Assembly (NCBI RefSeq): GCF_900110735.1
Contig: NZ_FOET01000006.1
Span: 162,391 to 226,390 of the forward strand
Length of the DNA: 64,000 nt
Source: Streptomyces radiopugnans
GTDB lineage: Bacteria; Actinomycetota; Actinomycetes; Streptomycetales; Streptomycetaceae
Direction: 5' to 3'
A program made the translations under genes and the position numbers. Below the pieces are notes generated by a model that worked only from the letters and a program-made list of their open reading frames with translations, made no database searches and was not told where the DNA came from. Positions 27,953 to 36,563 of this stretch are shown one piece after another. The first letter of the stretch is position 1. Each line of letters starts with the position of its first letter.

Positions 27953-27981
27953 GGTGATCGCCTCTCTGTGACGTCCGGTGG

Positions 27982-29394
27982 TCACGCCGCGACCGGTACG
28001 GCGGACTCGGCGGTGATGCCCTTGGTCGATGCGATCACGTTGCGCAGCTTCTTGGCGAGCGCTTCGTAGAACATGCTCAGCGGGAACTCGTCGGGGAGCA
28101 CCTCGTCCACCAGCTTGCGCGGCGGCAGGCTCAGGTCCAGGGCGTCGGGGCCCTTGGCCCAGGTCGAGCCGGGGTGCGGGGCGAGGTAGGTGGAGACCAG
28201 CTCGTAGGCCTTGAACCAGTGGACCAGCTTCGGGCGGTCGATGCCCTCGCGGTAGAGGGTCTCGATCTCCTCGCGCAGGTGCACGGTCACCTCGCGGGCC
28301 CGCTGCCAGTCGATGCTGAGCTTGTTGTCCGTCCAGCGCAGGGCGTCGTGCTTGTGGAGGTAGGCGAACAGCAGCTGGCCGCCCAGCCCGTCGTAGTTGC
28401 GGCTGCGCTCGCCGGTGACGGGGAAGCGGAACAGGCGCTCCAGCAGCACGGCGTACTGCACGTCGCGGCCCTGCTCGAAGCCGTCGGCCTCCAGCTTCAC
28501 GGCCTCGTGGAAGGCGGTGAGGTCGCAGCGCAGCTCCTCCAGGCCGTACATCCAGAACGGCTGGCGCTGCTTGATCATGAACGGGTCGAAGGGCAGGTCG
28601 CCGTGGCTGTGGGTGCGGTCGTGGACCATGTCCCACAACACGAAGGTCTGCTGGGCGCGCTTCTGGTCGGTGAGCAGTCCCCGGGCGTCCTCGGGCAGCT
28701 CCAGCTTGGTGACCTCGCAGGCGGCGTCGACGACGCGGCGGAAGCGGGCGGCCTCGCGGTCGCAGAAGATCCCTCCCCAGGAGAACCGCTCGGGCGCCTC
28801 GCGCACGGCGACGGTCTCGGGGAAGAGGACCGCGGAGTGGGTGTCGTAGCCGCTGGTGAAGTCCTCGAAGGTGATGCCGAGGAAGAGCGGGTTGTCGTAG
28901 CGGGTGCGCTCCAGCTCGGCCAGCCAGTCCGGCCAGACCACGCGCAGGACGACGGCCTCCAGGTTGCGGTCGGGGTTGCCGTTCTGCGTGTACATGGGGA
29001 AGACGACCAGGTGCTGGATCCCGTCGGCACGCTGGGAGGCGGGCTGGAAGGCCAGCAGGGAGTCCAGGAAGTCGGGGACGCCGAAGCCGCTCTCGGCCCA
29101 GCGGCGCAGGTCGGCCACCAGGGCGCGGTGGTACGCCTCGTTGTGCGGAAGCAGCGGCGCGAGCTCCTCGACACAGGCCACGATCCGCTCGATGTGCCGC
29201 TCGACCTCGGCCCGCGCGGGGGCGCCCTCGGCGCCGAAGTCGATGGAGCCGTCCTTGGACTGGGCGGGGCGGACGGCCTCGACGGCCTCCTTGAGCACCG
29301 CCCAGGCGGGGTGCTCCACCACACGGCCGGCGAACGGGCCGTCGGCGGTCGGAGCGCCACCCGTCGTCACCGCGGGCGAAAGGATTTCCGTCAT
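27982..29394 (-). CDS. DUF6421 family protein
   Basis: About 470 residues, soluble, no signal. Conserved-looking polar blocks: FEDFTSGYDTHSAVLFPETV, FSWGGIFCDREAARFRRVVD, LWDMVHDRTHSHGDLPFDPFMIKQRQPFWMYGLEELRCDLTAFHEA, NYDGLGGQLLFAYLHKHD. The His/Asp-rich core (HDRTHSHGD, AFHEA, YDTHS) could bind metal. Known only as a domain of unknown function in actinomycetes. First gene of a three-gene operon with an SDR and threonine aldolase; GGAGGGG precedes ATG 29394 (GTG 29397 is directly before it). Confidence 0.8.
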   Translation of the reverse strand: MTEILSPAVTTGGAPTADGPFAGRVVEHPAWAVLKEAVEAVRPAQSKDGSIDFGAEGAPARAEVERHIERIVACVEELAPLLPHNEAYHRALVADLRRWAESGFGVPDFLDSLLAFQPASQRADGIQHLVVFPMYTQNGNPDRNLEAVVLRVVWPDWLAELERTRYDNPLFLGITFEDFTSGYDTHSAVLFPETVAVREAPERFSWGGIFCDREAARFRRVVDAACEVTKLELPEDARGLLTDQKRAQQTFVLWDMVHDRTHSHGDLPFDPFMIKQRQPFWMYGLEELRCDLTAFHEAVKLEADGFEQGRDVQYAVLLERLFRFPVTGERSRNYDGLGGQLLFAYLHKHDALRWTDNKLSIDWQRAREVTVHLREEIETLYREGIDRPKLVHWFKAYELVSTYLAPHPGSTWAKGPDALDLSLPPRKLVDEVLPDEFPLSMFYEALAKKLRNVIASTKGITAESAVPVAA

Positions 29395-29429
29395 CACTAC
29401 CCCTCCACAGAAGAAACTCTCGTACCAGC

Positions 29430-29458
29430 ACCGTAGCTGCGCAGACTTCCCCGATCAA
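29430..29458 (-). promoter_or_regulatory. Promoter of the DUF6421 operon
   Basis: On the minus strand TTGATC (29458-29453), a 17-bp spacer, then TACGGT (29435-29430), both close to the vegetative Streptomyces consensus and 36 bp from the start codon. Confidence 0.5.
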
Positions 29459-29695
29459 CCTGAGGGTGAGGAAATTCTTCTGCCAGCCACCCGCAACGCG
29501 GATGTTTTTCCCGTGAACAGCCCCTGAAACGGAAGAGATGGCCATATGTGCGGCGAAGGCGCGGGGCCGGCACGCTCCGTGGCCCGGCCGCCGGGACCAC
29601 GGGCGCCCCGCGGCCCCGGCGGTGATCGTCCGCGGCTACCCTTGCCGCGCGTACGCACCGCCGCCCCGAACACCGCAGGAAAGCGAGAACGCGCC

Positions 29696-30379
29696 GTGCC
29701 ACTGCTGACCGTCGGCCACCGCGGGGTGATGGGCGTCGAGCCCGAGAACACCCTGCGCTCCTTCGTCCGGGCCGACCGCGAGGGCTTCGACGTCATCGAA
29801 CTGGACCTCCACCTGAGCCGGGACGGCGCGCTGGTGGTGATGCACGACGCCGACGTGGACCGCACCACCGACGGCTCCGGTCCGGTCGCGGAGAAGACCC
29901 TCGCCGAGCTGCGCGAGCTGGACGCCGGCCTCGGCGAGCGCGTCCCGGTCTTCGAGGAGGTCGTGGAGGCGGTCTCCGCACCGCTCCAGGCCGAGATCAA
30001 GGACCGCGCCGCGGCCCGGGTACTGGCGGAGGCCGTCGAGCGGCTCGGCCTTCACCGGCGGGTCACGGTGATCTCCTTCCACGACGACGCCCTGCGCGAG
30101 ACCCGCAAGCTGCTGCCGGACATCCCCATCGCGCTGGTCACCGGCAGGTCGACGCCCACCGCCCCCGAGCGCGCCGTGGAGCTGGGGGCTCCGATGGTCT
30201 CCTGCGAGCTGCGCCGGCTGGACGCGGAGGTCGTCGGGCGCTGCCGCGCCGCGGGTCTGAAGGTGATCTCCTGGACGGTCAACACCGACCAGGACCTGGC
30301 CCGCGTCCGCGAGCTGGGCCTGGACGGCGTGGTCACCGACCTGCCCGCCGTCAGGAGGGCGGCAGGCGAAGCGGCTTGA
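29696..30379 (+). CDS. Glycerophosphodiester phosphodiesterase
   Basis: 227 residues, GDPD TIM barrel: VGHRGVMGVEPENTLRSF, DVIELDLHLSRDGALVVMHD with the metal/acid ligands, DRTTDGSG, QAEIKD and WTVNT. Hydrolyses glycerophosphodiesters to glycerol-3-phosphate and alcohol. No signal peptide, so probably cytosolic. GTG 29696 follows AGGAAAGCGAG. Overlaps the convergent acetyltransferase by 29 bp. Confidence 0.93.
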   Translation: MPLLTVGHRGVMGVEPENTLRSFVRADREGFDVIELDLHLSRDGALVVMHDADVDRTTDGSGPVAEKTLAELRELDAGLGERVPVFEEVVEAVSAPLQAEIKDRAAARVLAEAVERLGLHRRVTVISFHDDALRETRKLLPDIPIALVTGRSTPTAPERAVELGAPMVSCELRRLDAEVVGRCRAAGLKVISWTVNTDQDLARVRELGLDGVVTDLPAVRRAAGEAA

Positions 30380-30977
30380 CCAGCAGCTCGAACTCCAGGT
30401 CGTCGCGGAGCGGGACGCCGAACCGCTCGTCGCCGTACGGGAAGGGGCTGGTGCGCCCGGTGCGGACGTAGCCGCGGCGCTCGTACCAGGCGATCAGGTC
30501 CGCCCGGGCGGTGATCACCGTCATGTGCATCTCGCCGGCGCCCCAGCGTTCCCGCGCCACCCGCTCGGCCTCCGCCAGGACCGCCCTGCCCAGCCCGCCG
30601 CCCTGGAGGACCGGCCGGACGGCGAACATCCCGAAGTACGCGACGGGCTGCCCCGCCCCGCCCTCGCGGCGCTCCAGCTGGCAGCAGGCGATCGGCTTCC
30701 CGTCCCGCTCGGCGACCAGCATCAGGCTGCCGGGGGCGCGGATGACGCCGGCGACGCCCTCGGGGTCGGTGCGCTGCCCGTCCAGCAGGTCCGCCTCGGT
30801 GGTCCAGCCCGCCCGGCTGGCCTCGCCCCGGTACGCCGACTCCACCAGGGCGACCAGCGCGGGGACGTCGCCCTCGCCCGCGGTCCTGAAGCTCAGGGCG
30901 GAGGCGGCCGCGGGAGCGGTCTCGGGGGCGGTGGAACCGGCGGAACCGGGGGTGTTCAAGGCGTTCGGGACGTTCAT
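30351..30977 (-). CDS. GNAT-family N-acetyltransferase
   Basis: 208 residues; the fold starts near residue 28 (LSFRTAGEGDVPALVALVESAYRGE). Acetyl-CoA motif FAVRPVLQGGGLGRAVLAEAERVA, then MTVITARADLIAWYERRGYVRTG. Substrate unknown. ATG 30977 is seven bases after a TAGGCT -10, so the transcript is likely leaderless. Divergent from a VOC gene with a mirror-image promoter. Confidence 0.88.
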   Translation of the reverse strand: MNVPNALNTPGSAGSTAPETAPAAASALSFRTAGEGDVPALVALVESAYRGEASRAGWTTEADLLDGQRTDPEGVAGVIRAPGSLMLVAERDGKPIACCQLERREGGAGQPVAYFGMFAVRPVLQGGGLGRAVLAEAERVARERWGAGEMHMTVITARADLIAWYERRGYVRTGRTSPFPYGDERFGVPLRDDLEFELLVKPLRLPPS

Positions 30978-30984
30978 GGGGCCG

Positions 30985-30990
30985 AGCCTA
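30985..30990 (-). promoter_or_regulatory. Leaderless -10 TAGGCT for the GNAT gene
   Basis: TAGGCT on the minus strand ends seven bases before the ATG at 30977. No ribosome site is present between them. Confidence 0.55.
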
Positions 30991-31049
30991 ACCGTCCGCC
31001 CGCGCGGCCCGGCCGCTCGGCCCGTACACCGGACGGCGCCCCGGCGGCC

Positions 31050-31055
31050 TAGGCT
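31050..31055 (+). promoter_or_regulatory. Leaderless -10 TAGGCT for the VOC gene
   Basis: The same hexamer, again seven bases before an ATG (31063), mirrored to the one for the GNAT gene; also no ribosome site. Confidence 0.55.
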
Positions 31056-31062
31056 CGGTGCC

Positions 31063-31455
31063 ATGGTTCACGTACTGAGCAGCCGGGTCCTGCTGCGCCC
31101 CACCGACCCGGAGCGTTCGCGGGCCTTCTACGGCGGTGCCCTGGGGCTGGCCGTGTACCGGGAGTTCGGCACCGGGCCGGAGCGCGGGACCGTCTACTTC
31201 CTGGGCGGCGGTTTCCTGGAGGTATCCGGCCGGTCCGAGACCCCGCCCGCGCCCGGCCTCCGGCTGTGGCTCCAGGTGGCCGACGCGGCCGGGGCCCACC
31301 GGGAGCTCACCGCACGCGGTGTGGAGGTGCTGAGGGAGCCCAGGCGCGAGCCGTGGGGGCTGGTGGAGATGTGGATCAGTGATCCGGACGGGGTGCGGAT
31401 CGCCCTCGTCGAGGTCCCCGAGGACCATCCGCTGCGCTACCGGCCCGGCATCTGA
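31063..31455 (+). CDS. VOC-family (glyoxalase/bleomycin-resistance fold) protein
   Basis: 130 residues, one VOC domain with two beta-alpha-beta-beta-beta units: RVLLRPTDPERSRAFYGGALGLAVYREFG, VYFLGGGFLEVSG, LRLWLQVADAAGAHRELTARGVEVLREPRREPWGLVEMWISDPDGVRIALVEVP. Metal ligands probably include an early His and the Glu of IALVEV. Small-molecule substrate or drug unknown. Confidence 0.88.
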   Translation: MVHVLSSRVLLRPTDPERSRAFYGGALGLAVYREFGTGPERGTVYFLGGGFLEVSGRSETPPAPGLRLWLQVADAAGAHRELTARGVEVLREPRREPWGLVEMWISDPDGVRIALVEVPEDHPLRYRPGI

Positions 31456-31626
31456 CGTTCTGGCGCTTTCCACGCGGGCCTCGGGCCGGTGCCCCGGCAT
31501 CCGGGGCGCGCGCTCCGGCCGCGCTCCCCACTGCCCCCGCGCGCTCCCGTACACGCGTCCGGCGCCGGGCATCCTCCCCGCGGAACCGGCCGGGGAAGCC
31601 GGTCGGGAAAGCGGTCGGGAGGCGGG

Positions 31627-32214
31627 GTGCACGGACCGGAACCGGTCGGCTGGATGCTGGCGGCCCTGTGCGGCGGTGTGGGCGCGTACTGTCTGCGGCG
31701 GATGCGCGGCGGCACGCCCGGGCAGCGGCGGGAGGCCGCCGGCGAGGCGGTGATGGCCCTGGGCATGGCCGTGATGGCGCTGCCCGCCTCGGCGGTGGAG
31801 CCTCCGCCGGCCGCGGTCTTCGCCGCCCTCTTCGGCGCCGCCGCGGTGTACGGGCTGGCTCTGGTCCTGTTCGACGGGGAACACCGGTTCCACCATCTGC
31901 ACCACACCGTCGGCGCCCTGGCCATGTTCCACATGGCAATCGCCATGGCCGCCGCCCCCGCCCACGGGGCGCATGCGGCACCGCCCGCCGCGCCCGCCCC
32001 CGCGGCGGCGCTGACCGGGGCGCTGCTGGTCTACTTCGCGCTGTACGCACTGCTCGCGGGGGCCCGGCTGGTGCCCGCGCCGGGTTCCCTCCGCCTCCCG
32101 GCCGGCGCCGCGGACGGCGGCCGGGGCGGCGGGCCGCCCCGGGCGCCGGAGGTGGCCGCGGCCTGCCGACTGGCGATGGGCATGGGGATGTTCGCGATGC
32201 TGCTCACCCTGTGA
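31627..32214 (+). CDS. DUF5134 membrane protein
   Basis: 195 residues with five or six hydrophobic segments. The N-terminal GPEPVGWMLAALCGGVGAYCLRRMR, a central LVLFDGEHRFHHLHHTVGALAMFHMAIAMA His-rich stretch and the C-terminal CRLAMGMGMFAMLLTL Met-rich helix are typical of the DUF5134 family. The His/Met content hints at metal but is unproven. GTG 31627 follows GGGAGGCGG. Confidence 0.82.
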   Translation: MHGPEPVGWMLAALCGGVGAYCLRRMRGGTPGQRREAAGEAVMALGMAVMALPASAVEPPPAAVFAALFGAAAVYGLALVLFDGEHRFHHLHHTVGALAMFHMAIAMAAAPAHGAHAAPPAAPAPAAALTGALLVYFALYALLAGARLVPAPGSLRLPAGAADGGRGGGPPRAPEVAAACRLAMGMGMFAMLLTL

Positions 32215-32301
32215 GGTCCCGCGCGGACCGGTGGAGCACCGCGCCGGTGAGGCGTGCGTCACTTCCCGTTTCCCGCCTGCCGCGGGGCGGCCGCCGGCTC
32301 A

Positions 32302-32307
32302 TAGGCT
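32302..32307 (+). promoter_or_regulatory. Leaderless -10 TAGGCT for the M56 peptidase
   Basis: TAGGCT lies seven bases before ATG 32315, with no ribosome site between, the same arrangement as at 30985 and 31050. Confidence 0.5.
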
Positions 32308-32314
32308 GTTCCTC

Positions 32315-33259
32315 ATGATGGTCGCGCTCACACTGATCGTCCTGGGCGCACTGATCGCGGCGACGGCGCCGCGCGTGCTGGCCCGCGGCTCCTGGCCGGA
32401 CCGCGAGCCGGTGCTGGCGCTGCTGGTGTGGCAGTGCGTGGTGGTCGCCGTGCTGCTGTGCTGCGTGCTCGCCATGGCCCTGTCCGGCGCGGCGGCCTGG
32501 CAGGCCGTGCGCGGCCACGTCTTCGCCCCGGCCCCGAGCCGGGTCGTCGAGGCGTACGGGCTCAGCGCGTTCGGCGAGTCCTGGCCCGCGGTGGTGGCGG
32601 TGGTGCTCGCCTGCGGCGGTGTGTGGACCGCCGCGATGCTCACCCGGGAGATCCGCCACGCTCGCGCCCGGCGGCGCGCCCGGCGCACCGAACTCCTCAC
32701 GCGCGCCCCGCTGCTGCCCGGTGAGGAAGCGGCCCCCGGGGAGCGGCTGGTGGTCCTGGAGAGCGAGCGCCCGGACGCCTGGTGGCTGCCGGGCAGCACG
32801 CCCCGGCTCGTGGTCACCACCGCGGCGCTGCGCCGGCTCCGGGGGCGCAGGCTCGACGCCGTCCTCGCCCATGAGCGGGGCCATCTGCGGGCCCGTCACG
32901 ACTGGCTGCTGCACTGCTCGTCCGCGCTCGCCGCCGGCTTCCCGCGGGTGCCGGTCTTCCGCGCGTTCCGGGACCAGGTGCACCGGTTGGTGGAGCTGGC
33001 GGCCGACGATGTGGCCTCGCGGCACTGCGGACGGCTGGAGGTCGCCCTGGCGCTGGTCGAACTCAACGAGGAGCGGGGGGTCTTCGACCCGTACGCCTCG
33101 CACCCCGGCGCACAGGTGCCGCAGCGGGTCGACCGGCTGCTGAGGGCCGCTCCCCGGCTTACGGTGGTCCGGCGGCTGCGGACGACCGCGCTGGCGGCCC
33201 TGGTGCCGCTGGTTCCGCTGCTGGTGGCCTTCGCCCCCGGACTCAGGGCGCTGGGCTGA
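32315..33259 (+). CDS. M56-family membrane metallopeptidase
   Basis: 314 residues. Two to three N-terminal helices, a cytosolic domain with zinc motif HERGH (AVLAHERGHLRARHDWLLH) and the third ligand region VELAADDVASRHCG, then a C-terminal helix. BlaR/MecR-like M56 peptidases cleave regulators on signal, but no BlaI-type repressor is adjacent. Followed after 88 bp by a PAP2 gene on the same strand. Confidence 0.88.
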   Translation: MMVALTLIVLGALIAATAPRVLARGSWPDREPVLALLVWQCVVVAVLLCCVLAMALSGAAAWQAVRGHVFAPAPSRVVEAYGLSAFGESWPAVVAVVLACGGVWTAAMLTREIRHARARRRARRTELLTRAPLLPGEEAAPGERLVVLESERPDAWWLPGSTPRLVVTTAALRRLRGRRLDAVLAHERGHLRARHDWLLHCSSALAAGFPRVPVFRAFRDQVHRLVELAADDVASRHCGRLEVALALVELNEERGVFDPYASHPGAQVPQRVDRLLRAAPRLTVVRRLRTTALAALVPLVPLLVAFAPGLRALG

Positions 33260-33347
33260 CATGCGCGCGCCGCTGCGCGCGCTCCCTCGACCGGCCAACC
33301 CGCCGACCGGACGGTTGGACCGCCCTCCAGTGGCGACCCTTTCCACC

Positions 33348-34064
33348 ATGGCCCCATCCTCCCGGCACCCCTCCCAGCGCCCCTCTCCGCGCTCCCTCCC
33401 GCACCTCGCCGCCCCGCTGTGCACCGCCGTGGCCGCCGTGCTCACCGTGCTCGTCCTGGCGGGATGGGACCCGCTGCTGGAGCTCGACGCGCGCGTCACG
33501 GCCGAACTGCACCGCACGGCGGTCGCCGAGCCCGGCTGGACACGGCTCAACCGGGTGCTGACCGACTGGGTCTGGGATCCGTGGACGATGCGGGCCGTAC
33601 TGCTGGTGACGGTCTCGTGGCTGGTGCTGCGCGGCGCGCGCCGGCCGGCGTTCTGGCTCCTGGCCGCCGCTATCGCCGGCACCGTCCTCCAGCAGGCGCT
33701 GAAGGCTCTGTTCGACCGCGACCGCCCCCGCTGGAGTGATCCGGTGGACTCCGCGGGCTTCGCGGCGCTGCCCTCCGGCCACGCCATGACGGCGGCGCTC
33801 ACCTGCGGTCTGCTGCTGTGGCTGGCGCATCTGCACGAAGCGGGCCGCCCCGTGCGCCTGGCCGTCCTGTGGGTGGGCGCGGTGAGCGTGGCCGGGGTGG
33901 GCTTCACCCGGGTCTACCTGGGCGTGCACTGGCCCACCGACGTGGTCGTCGGCTGGCTGCTGGGCTTCGCCGTGGCCGCCGCCACGGCGGCGCTGTGGAG
34001 CGGACGCGGCGCCCGGGGTCCTCGCCCGGAGCGGCACGGACCGGAAGGGCGGGCTCCATGGTGA
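33348..34064 (+). CDS. PAP2-family phosphatase
   Basis: 238 residues with five to six helices. All three phosphatase motifs are present: K-x6-R-P (KALFDRDRP), PSGHA and the late TRVYLGVHWPTD. Dephosphorylates a lipid phosphate such as phosphatidate or a polyprenyl diphosphate at the outer membrane face. ATG 33348 is before the first helix; GTG 33330 or ATG 33261 are in-frame alternatives. Confidence 0.9.
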   Translation: MAPSSRHPSQRPSPRSLPHLAAPLCTAVAAVLTVLVLAGWDPLLELDARVTAELHRTAVAEPGWTRLNRVLTDWVWDPWTMRAVLLVTVSWLVLRGARRPAFWLLAAAIAGTVLQQALKALFDRDRPRWSDPVDSAGFAALPSGHAMTAALTCGLLLWLAHLHEAGRPVRLAVLWVGAVSVAGVGFTRVYLGVHWPTDVVVGWLLGFAVAAATAALWSGRGARGPRPERHGPEGRAPW

Positions 34065-34118
34065 CCCAAGGGCGTACTCTTCGGCTTCTCCGGCACACTG
34101 CCGCGCGTCGGGCCGACG

Positions 34119-34162
34119 GCGGAGCCGGGGAAGGGCGGCGCGCCGCCCTTCCCCGGCTCCGC
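34119..34162. terminator. 44-bp perfect palindrome after the PAP2 gene
   Basis: A gap-free inverted repeat: 34119-34140 pairs fully with 34141-34162, GC-rich, no U-tract. Located 55 bp after the PAP2 stop. Likely transcription terminator; extruded or folded form is exceptionally stable. Confidence 0.75.
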
Positions 34163-34171
34163 ATGAGGAGG

Positions 34172-34210
34172 GCCGATCTCGGGCGATCCCCCGCGTCGCC
34201 CGAGATCGGC
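34172..34210. terminator. Second hairpin, 15-bp stem and 9-base loop
   Basis: 34172-34186 pairs perfectly with 34196-34210. It begins ten bases after the palindrome at 34119-34162, giving tandem terminators that isolate the TetR gene downstream. Confidence 0.7.
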
Positions 34211-34267
34211 GTCCGACCGGACACCGCCGTGACTCGCCGGCCGGCGTCCGGAGACCGCTGAGTATAT

Positions 34268-34280
34268 TGGCTCTGAGCCA
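34268..34280. promoter_or_regulatory. Operator-like dyad TGGCTC-t-GAGCCA
   Basis: A 13-bp perfect inverted repeat just after TATATT, 21 bp upstream of the TetR start codon. Position and symmetry suggest autoregulation by the TetR protein. Confidence 0.6.
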
Positions 34281-34301
34281 GTCAACGCAGGAGTTAACAG
34301 G

Positions 34302-34961
34302 ATGTCCCCTCGCAGCGCATCGGTCAATGAGGAGTTGCGCCGGCGATCCCGCGAGCGGCTGCTGCAGGCGACGGTGGAACTCGTCGACGAGCGCGGATAC
34401 GAGGCGACGACTCTAGGGGACATCGCGGACCGGGCCGGGTCCGCGCGGGGTCTGGTGTCGTACTACTTCCCGGGCAAACGGCAGCTGCTGCAGTCGGCCG
34501 TCCACCGGCTGATGCACCTCACCCTGGCCGAGGCGCTGGAGCGCGAGCCGCGGCCCGCGGGCCCGGACGCCGGGCGGGAGGCGCTGGCCCGGGCGATCGA
34601 CGCGGTCCTGGGCCTCGCCCGCGACCGGCCGACGCTGATGCGCACTCACATGGCCGGGATCCTGCAGCACGAGGGTTTCGTCCAGTGCGACGAGCAGCAG
34701 CGGCTGGCCGGACTGCTGCGCGACACCGTCGTCCGCTACGGCTCGCGCGATCCGGACACCGACTACCCGCTGCTGCGCGCACTGCTCATGGGAGCGGTGG
34801 TGGCCGTGCTGCTGCCCGGGGCGCCGATGCCGGCGGCGAGACTGCGCGCCGAACTGTTCGCACGGTACGGGCTGGACTGGGAGCTGGGGTTCCCTCCCGA
34901 CGCCCCCGCGAGGGAGCTGTCCGGGCAGGGATCGCTGCTGCCGCTGCCGGGCCCGCTCTGA
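34302..34961 (+). CDS. TetR-family transcriptional regulator
   Basis: 219 residues. HTH LLQATVELVDERGYEATTLGDIADRAGSARGLVSYYFPGKRQLLQSAVHRL, then a helical ligand domain with no membrane part. Ligand unknown. GGAG precedes ATG 34302. Flanked by tandem terminators and convergent with an LVIVD gene, so it is a single-gene unit and no obvious local target appears other than itself. Confidence 0.9.
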   Translation: MSPRSASVNEELRRRSRERLLQATVELVDERGYEATTLGDIADRAGSARGLVSYYFPGKRQLLQSAVHRLMHLTLAEALEREPRPAGPDAGREALARAIDAVLGLARDRPTLMRTHMAGILQHEGFVQCDEQQRLAGLLRDTVVRYGSRDPDTDYPLLRALLMGAVVAVLLPGAPMPAARLRAELFARYGLDWELGFPPDAPARELSGQGSLLPLPGPL

Positions 34962-34994
34962 CGGACCCGGGCGGGCGAGGGGGAGCCAACACGG

Positions 34995-35027
34995 CCGGAC
35001 CCCGGCGGCACGGCCGCCGGGGTCCGG
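34995..35027. terminator. Bidirectional terminator, 15-bp stem, 3-base loop
   Basis: 34995-35009 pairs perfectly with 35013-35027 between the convergent TetR and LVIVD genes. Next to it, at about 35050-35083, lie three near-identical copies of accggctc(a/g)g, overlapping the LVIVD stop. Confidence 0.75.
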
Positions 35028-35078
35028 TGTTCGGTGGTCGGGGTCCTTTCGGACCGGCTCAGACCGGCTCGGGCCGGC

Positions 35079-36563
35079 TCAGCGGTAGTCGGGCTGGGTC
35101 TGGGGGTTGAGCTCGTCCAGCCTGACGCGCTCGGCTCCGGCGGTGCGCCGGTCCCGGATCTGCAGGACGTCGAAGCCCATCTGGATGTCGTTCGAGTAGA
35201 CGTGGCCGTTGTAGTAGTACGCCGACCACGAGCCGCCGATGGAGTCGGGGTCGGAGTACGGGCCGCGCTCGAAGTACCCGATCTCCCGGGGCTTGGTGGA
35301 GTCGGTGAAGTCCCAGAAGGAGACACCGCCCTGGTACCAGGCCTGCACCATGATGTCCCGGCCCTTGACCGGGATCAGCGAGCCGTTGTGGGCCACGCAG
35401 TTCTCGGTGTCGGCCTGGTGGCGGGGGATCTTGAAGTAGCTCTTGAACACCAGCTTGCGCTGGTCGCCCTTGCCGGTGATGTGGTAGATGCCGTTGGCGC
35501 CGCGCTTGTCGCCGACCTCCGCGTTGCAGGTGGCGCCGACGCCGCCGCCGAGCTCGTCGGTGAAGACGACCTTCCGGCCGTTCTCGTTGAAGGTCGCCGA
35601 GTGCCAGAACGCGAAGTTCTCGTTGTCCTGGACGCGGTCGATGACTCGGGGCGCGGCCGGGTCCGAGATGTCCATCAGGATGCCGTCGCCCATGCAGGCG
35701 CCCGCCGCGAGCTTCAGCTCGGGGAACGCGGTGATGTCGTGGCAGCCGGTGGTGGGCACCATGGCGACCGGGTTCTCCGGCGGGCCGGGGTTGCCGCCGT
35801 CCGGGAAGAGGACGGGGAAGTCGATCACCGACGCTTCCTCGGGAGCCTTGCGCGGCACCTTCACGATGGAGATCCCGTCGTGCGGCGGCTGGCAGTCGGG
35901 GAAGGTCTCGTCGGGGAAGTAGGACGAGACGTAGACGTAGACGTTCCCGCGGTCGGGCACCAGCGTGTGGGTGTGCGAGCCGCAGGCGGTCTCGACGGCC
36001 GCGACGTACCGCGGGTTCCGCTTGTCGCTGATGTCGAAGACCTTGATGCCCTCCCAGGAGCTCTTCTCCGTGGGCGACTGGGCGGTGCTGTTGCAGGAGT
36101 CGTCGCTGCGCGAGGCGTCGGTGGACAGGAAGAGCAGGTCCCCGGAGACGGAGATGTCGTTCTGACCGCCCGGGCACAGGACCTGGCTGACGACCTTGGG
36201 GGACTTCGGGCGGCTGATGTCGTAGACGGTGAAGCCGTCGTAGTTGCCGGCGAAGGCGTAGCGGCCCTGGAAGGCCAGATCCGTGTTGAGGCTCTTGAGC
36301 GCCCCCTTGGGCAGGTTGGTCAGATGGGAGACGTTCCTGCTGTGGACGACCTCGTCCACACCGGGTATCTCGCCGCTCTCGATGGCGGCCTCGGCTTCCG
36401 TGCGGTCCTGCTTCGACACCTTCCCTGACGTGGCCGGCGAGTCACCGGGGTCGGGAATTGCCGCCGCCGGTCCGGCGGCCAGGAGCGTGGACAGCAGGCC
36501 GATCACGGCCGCCGCCGCGCCGAGGTGTCTGCGCCGCGCACGGGGTCTGGGCAACGACGTCAC
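35079..36563 (-). CDS. Secreted LVIVD-repeat beta-propeller protein
   Basis: 494 residues. Sec signal peptide with an Arg-rich start and AGPAAA-I cleavage region (~residues 1-35). Mature part has LVIVD-type propeller repeats (GFTVYDISRPKSPKVVSQV, GIKVFDISDKRNPRYVAAV, GILMDISDPAAPRVIDRV, SFWDFTDSTKPREIGYF), many Cys (VLCPGGQND, DDSCNST, TACGSHTHTL, TGCHDI) and a conserved His-rich core. Extracellular; binding role unknown. GTG start. Confidence 0.9.
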   Translation of the reverse strand: MTSLPRPRARRRHLGAAAAVIGLLSTLLAAGPAAAIPDPGDSPATSGKVSKQDRTEAEAAIESGEIPGVDEVVHSRNVSHLTNLPKGALKSLNTDLAFQGRYAFAGNYDGFTVYDISRPKSPKVVSQVLCPGGQNDISVSGDLLFLSTDASRSDDSCNSTAQSPTEKSSWEGIKVFDISDKRNPRYVAAVETACGSHTHTLVPDRGNVYVYVSSYFPDETFPDCQPPHDGISIVKVPRKAPEEASVIDFPVLFPDGGNPGPPENPVAMVPTTGCHDITAFPELKLAAGACMGDGILMDISDPAAPRVIDRVQDNENFAFWHSATFNENGRKVVFTDELGGGVGATCNAEVGDKRGANGIYHITGKGDQRKLVFKSYFKIPRHQADTENCVAHNGSLIPVKGRDIMVQAWYQGGVSFWDFTDSTKPREIGYFERGPYSDPDSIGGSWSAYYYNGHVYSNDIQMGFDVLQIRDRRTAGAERVRLDELNPQTQPDYR

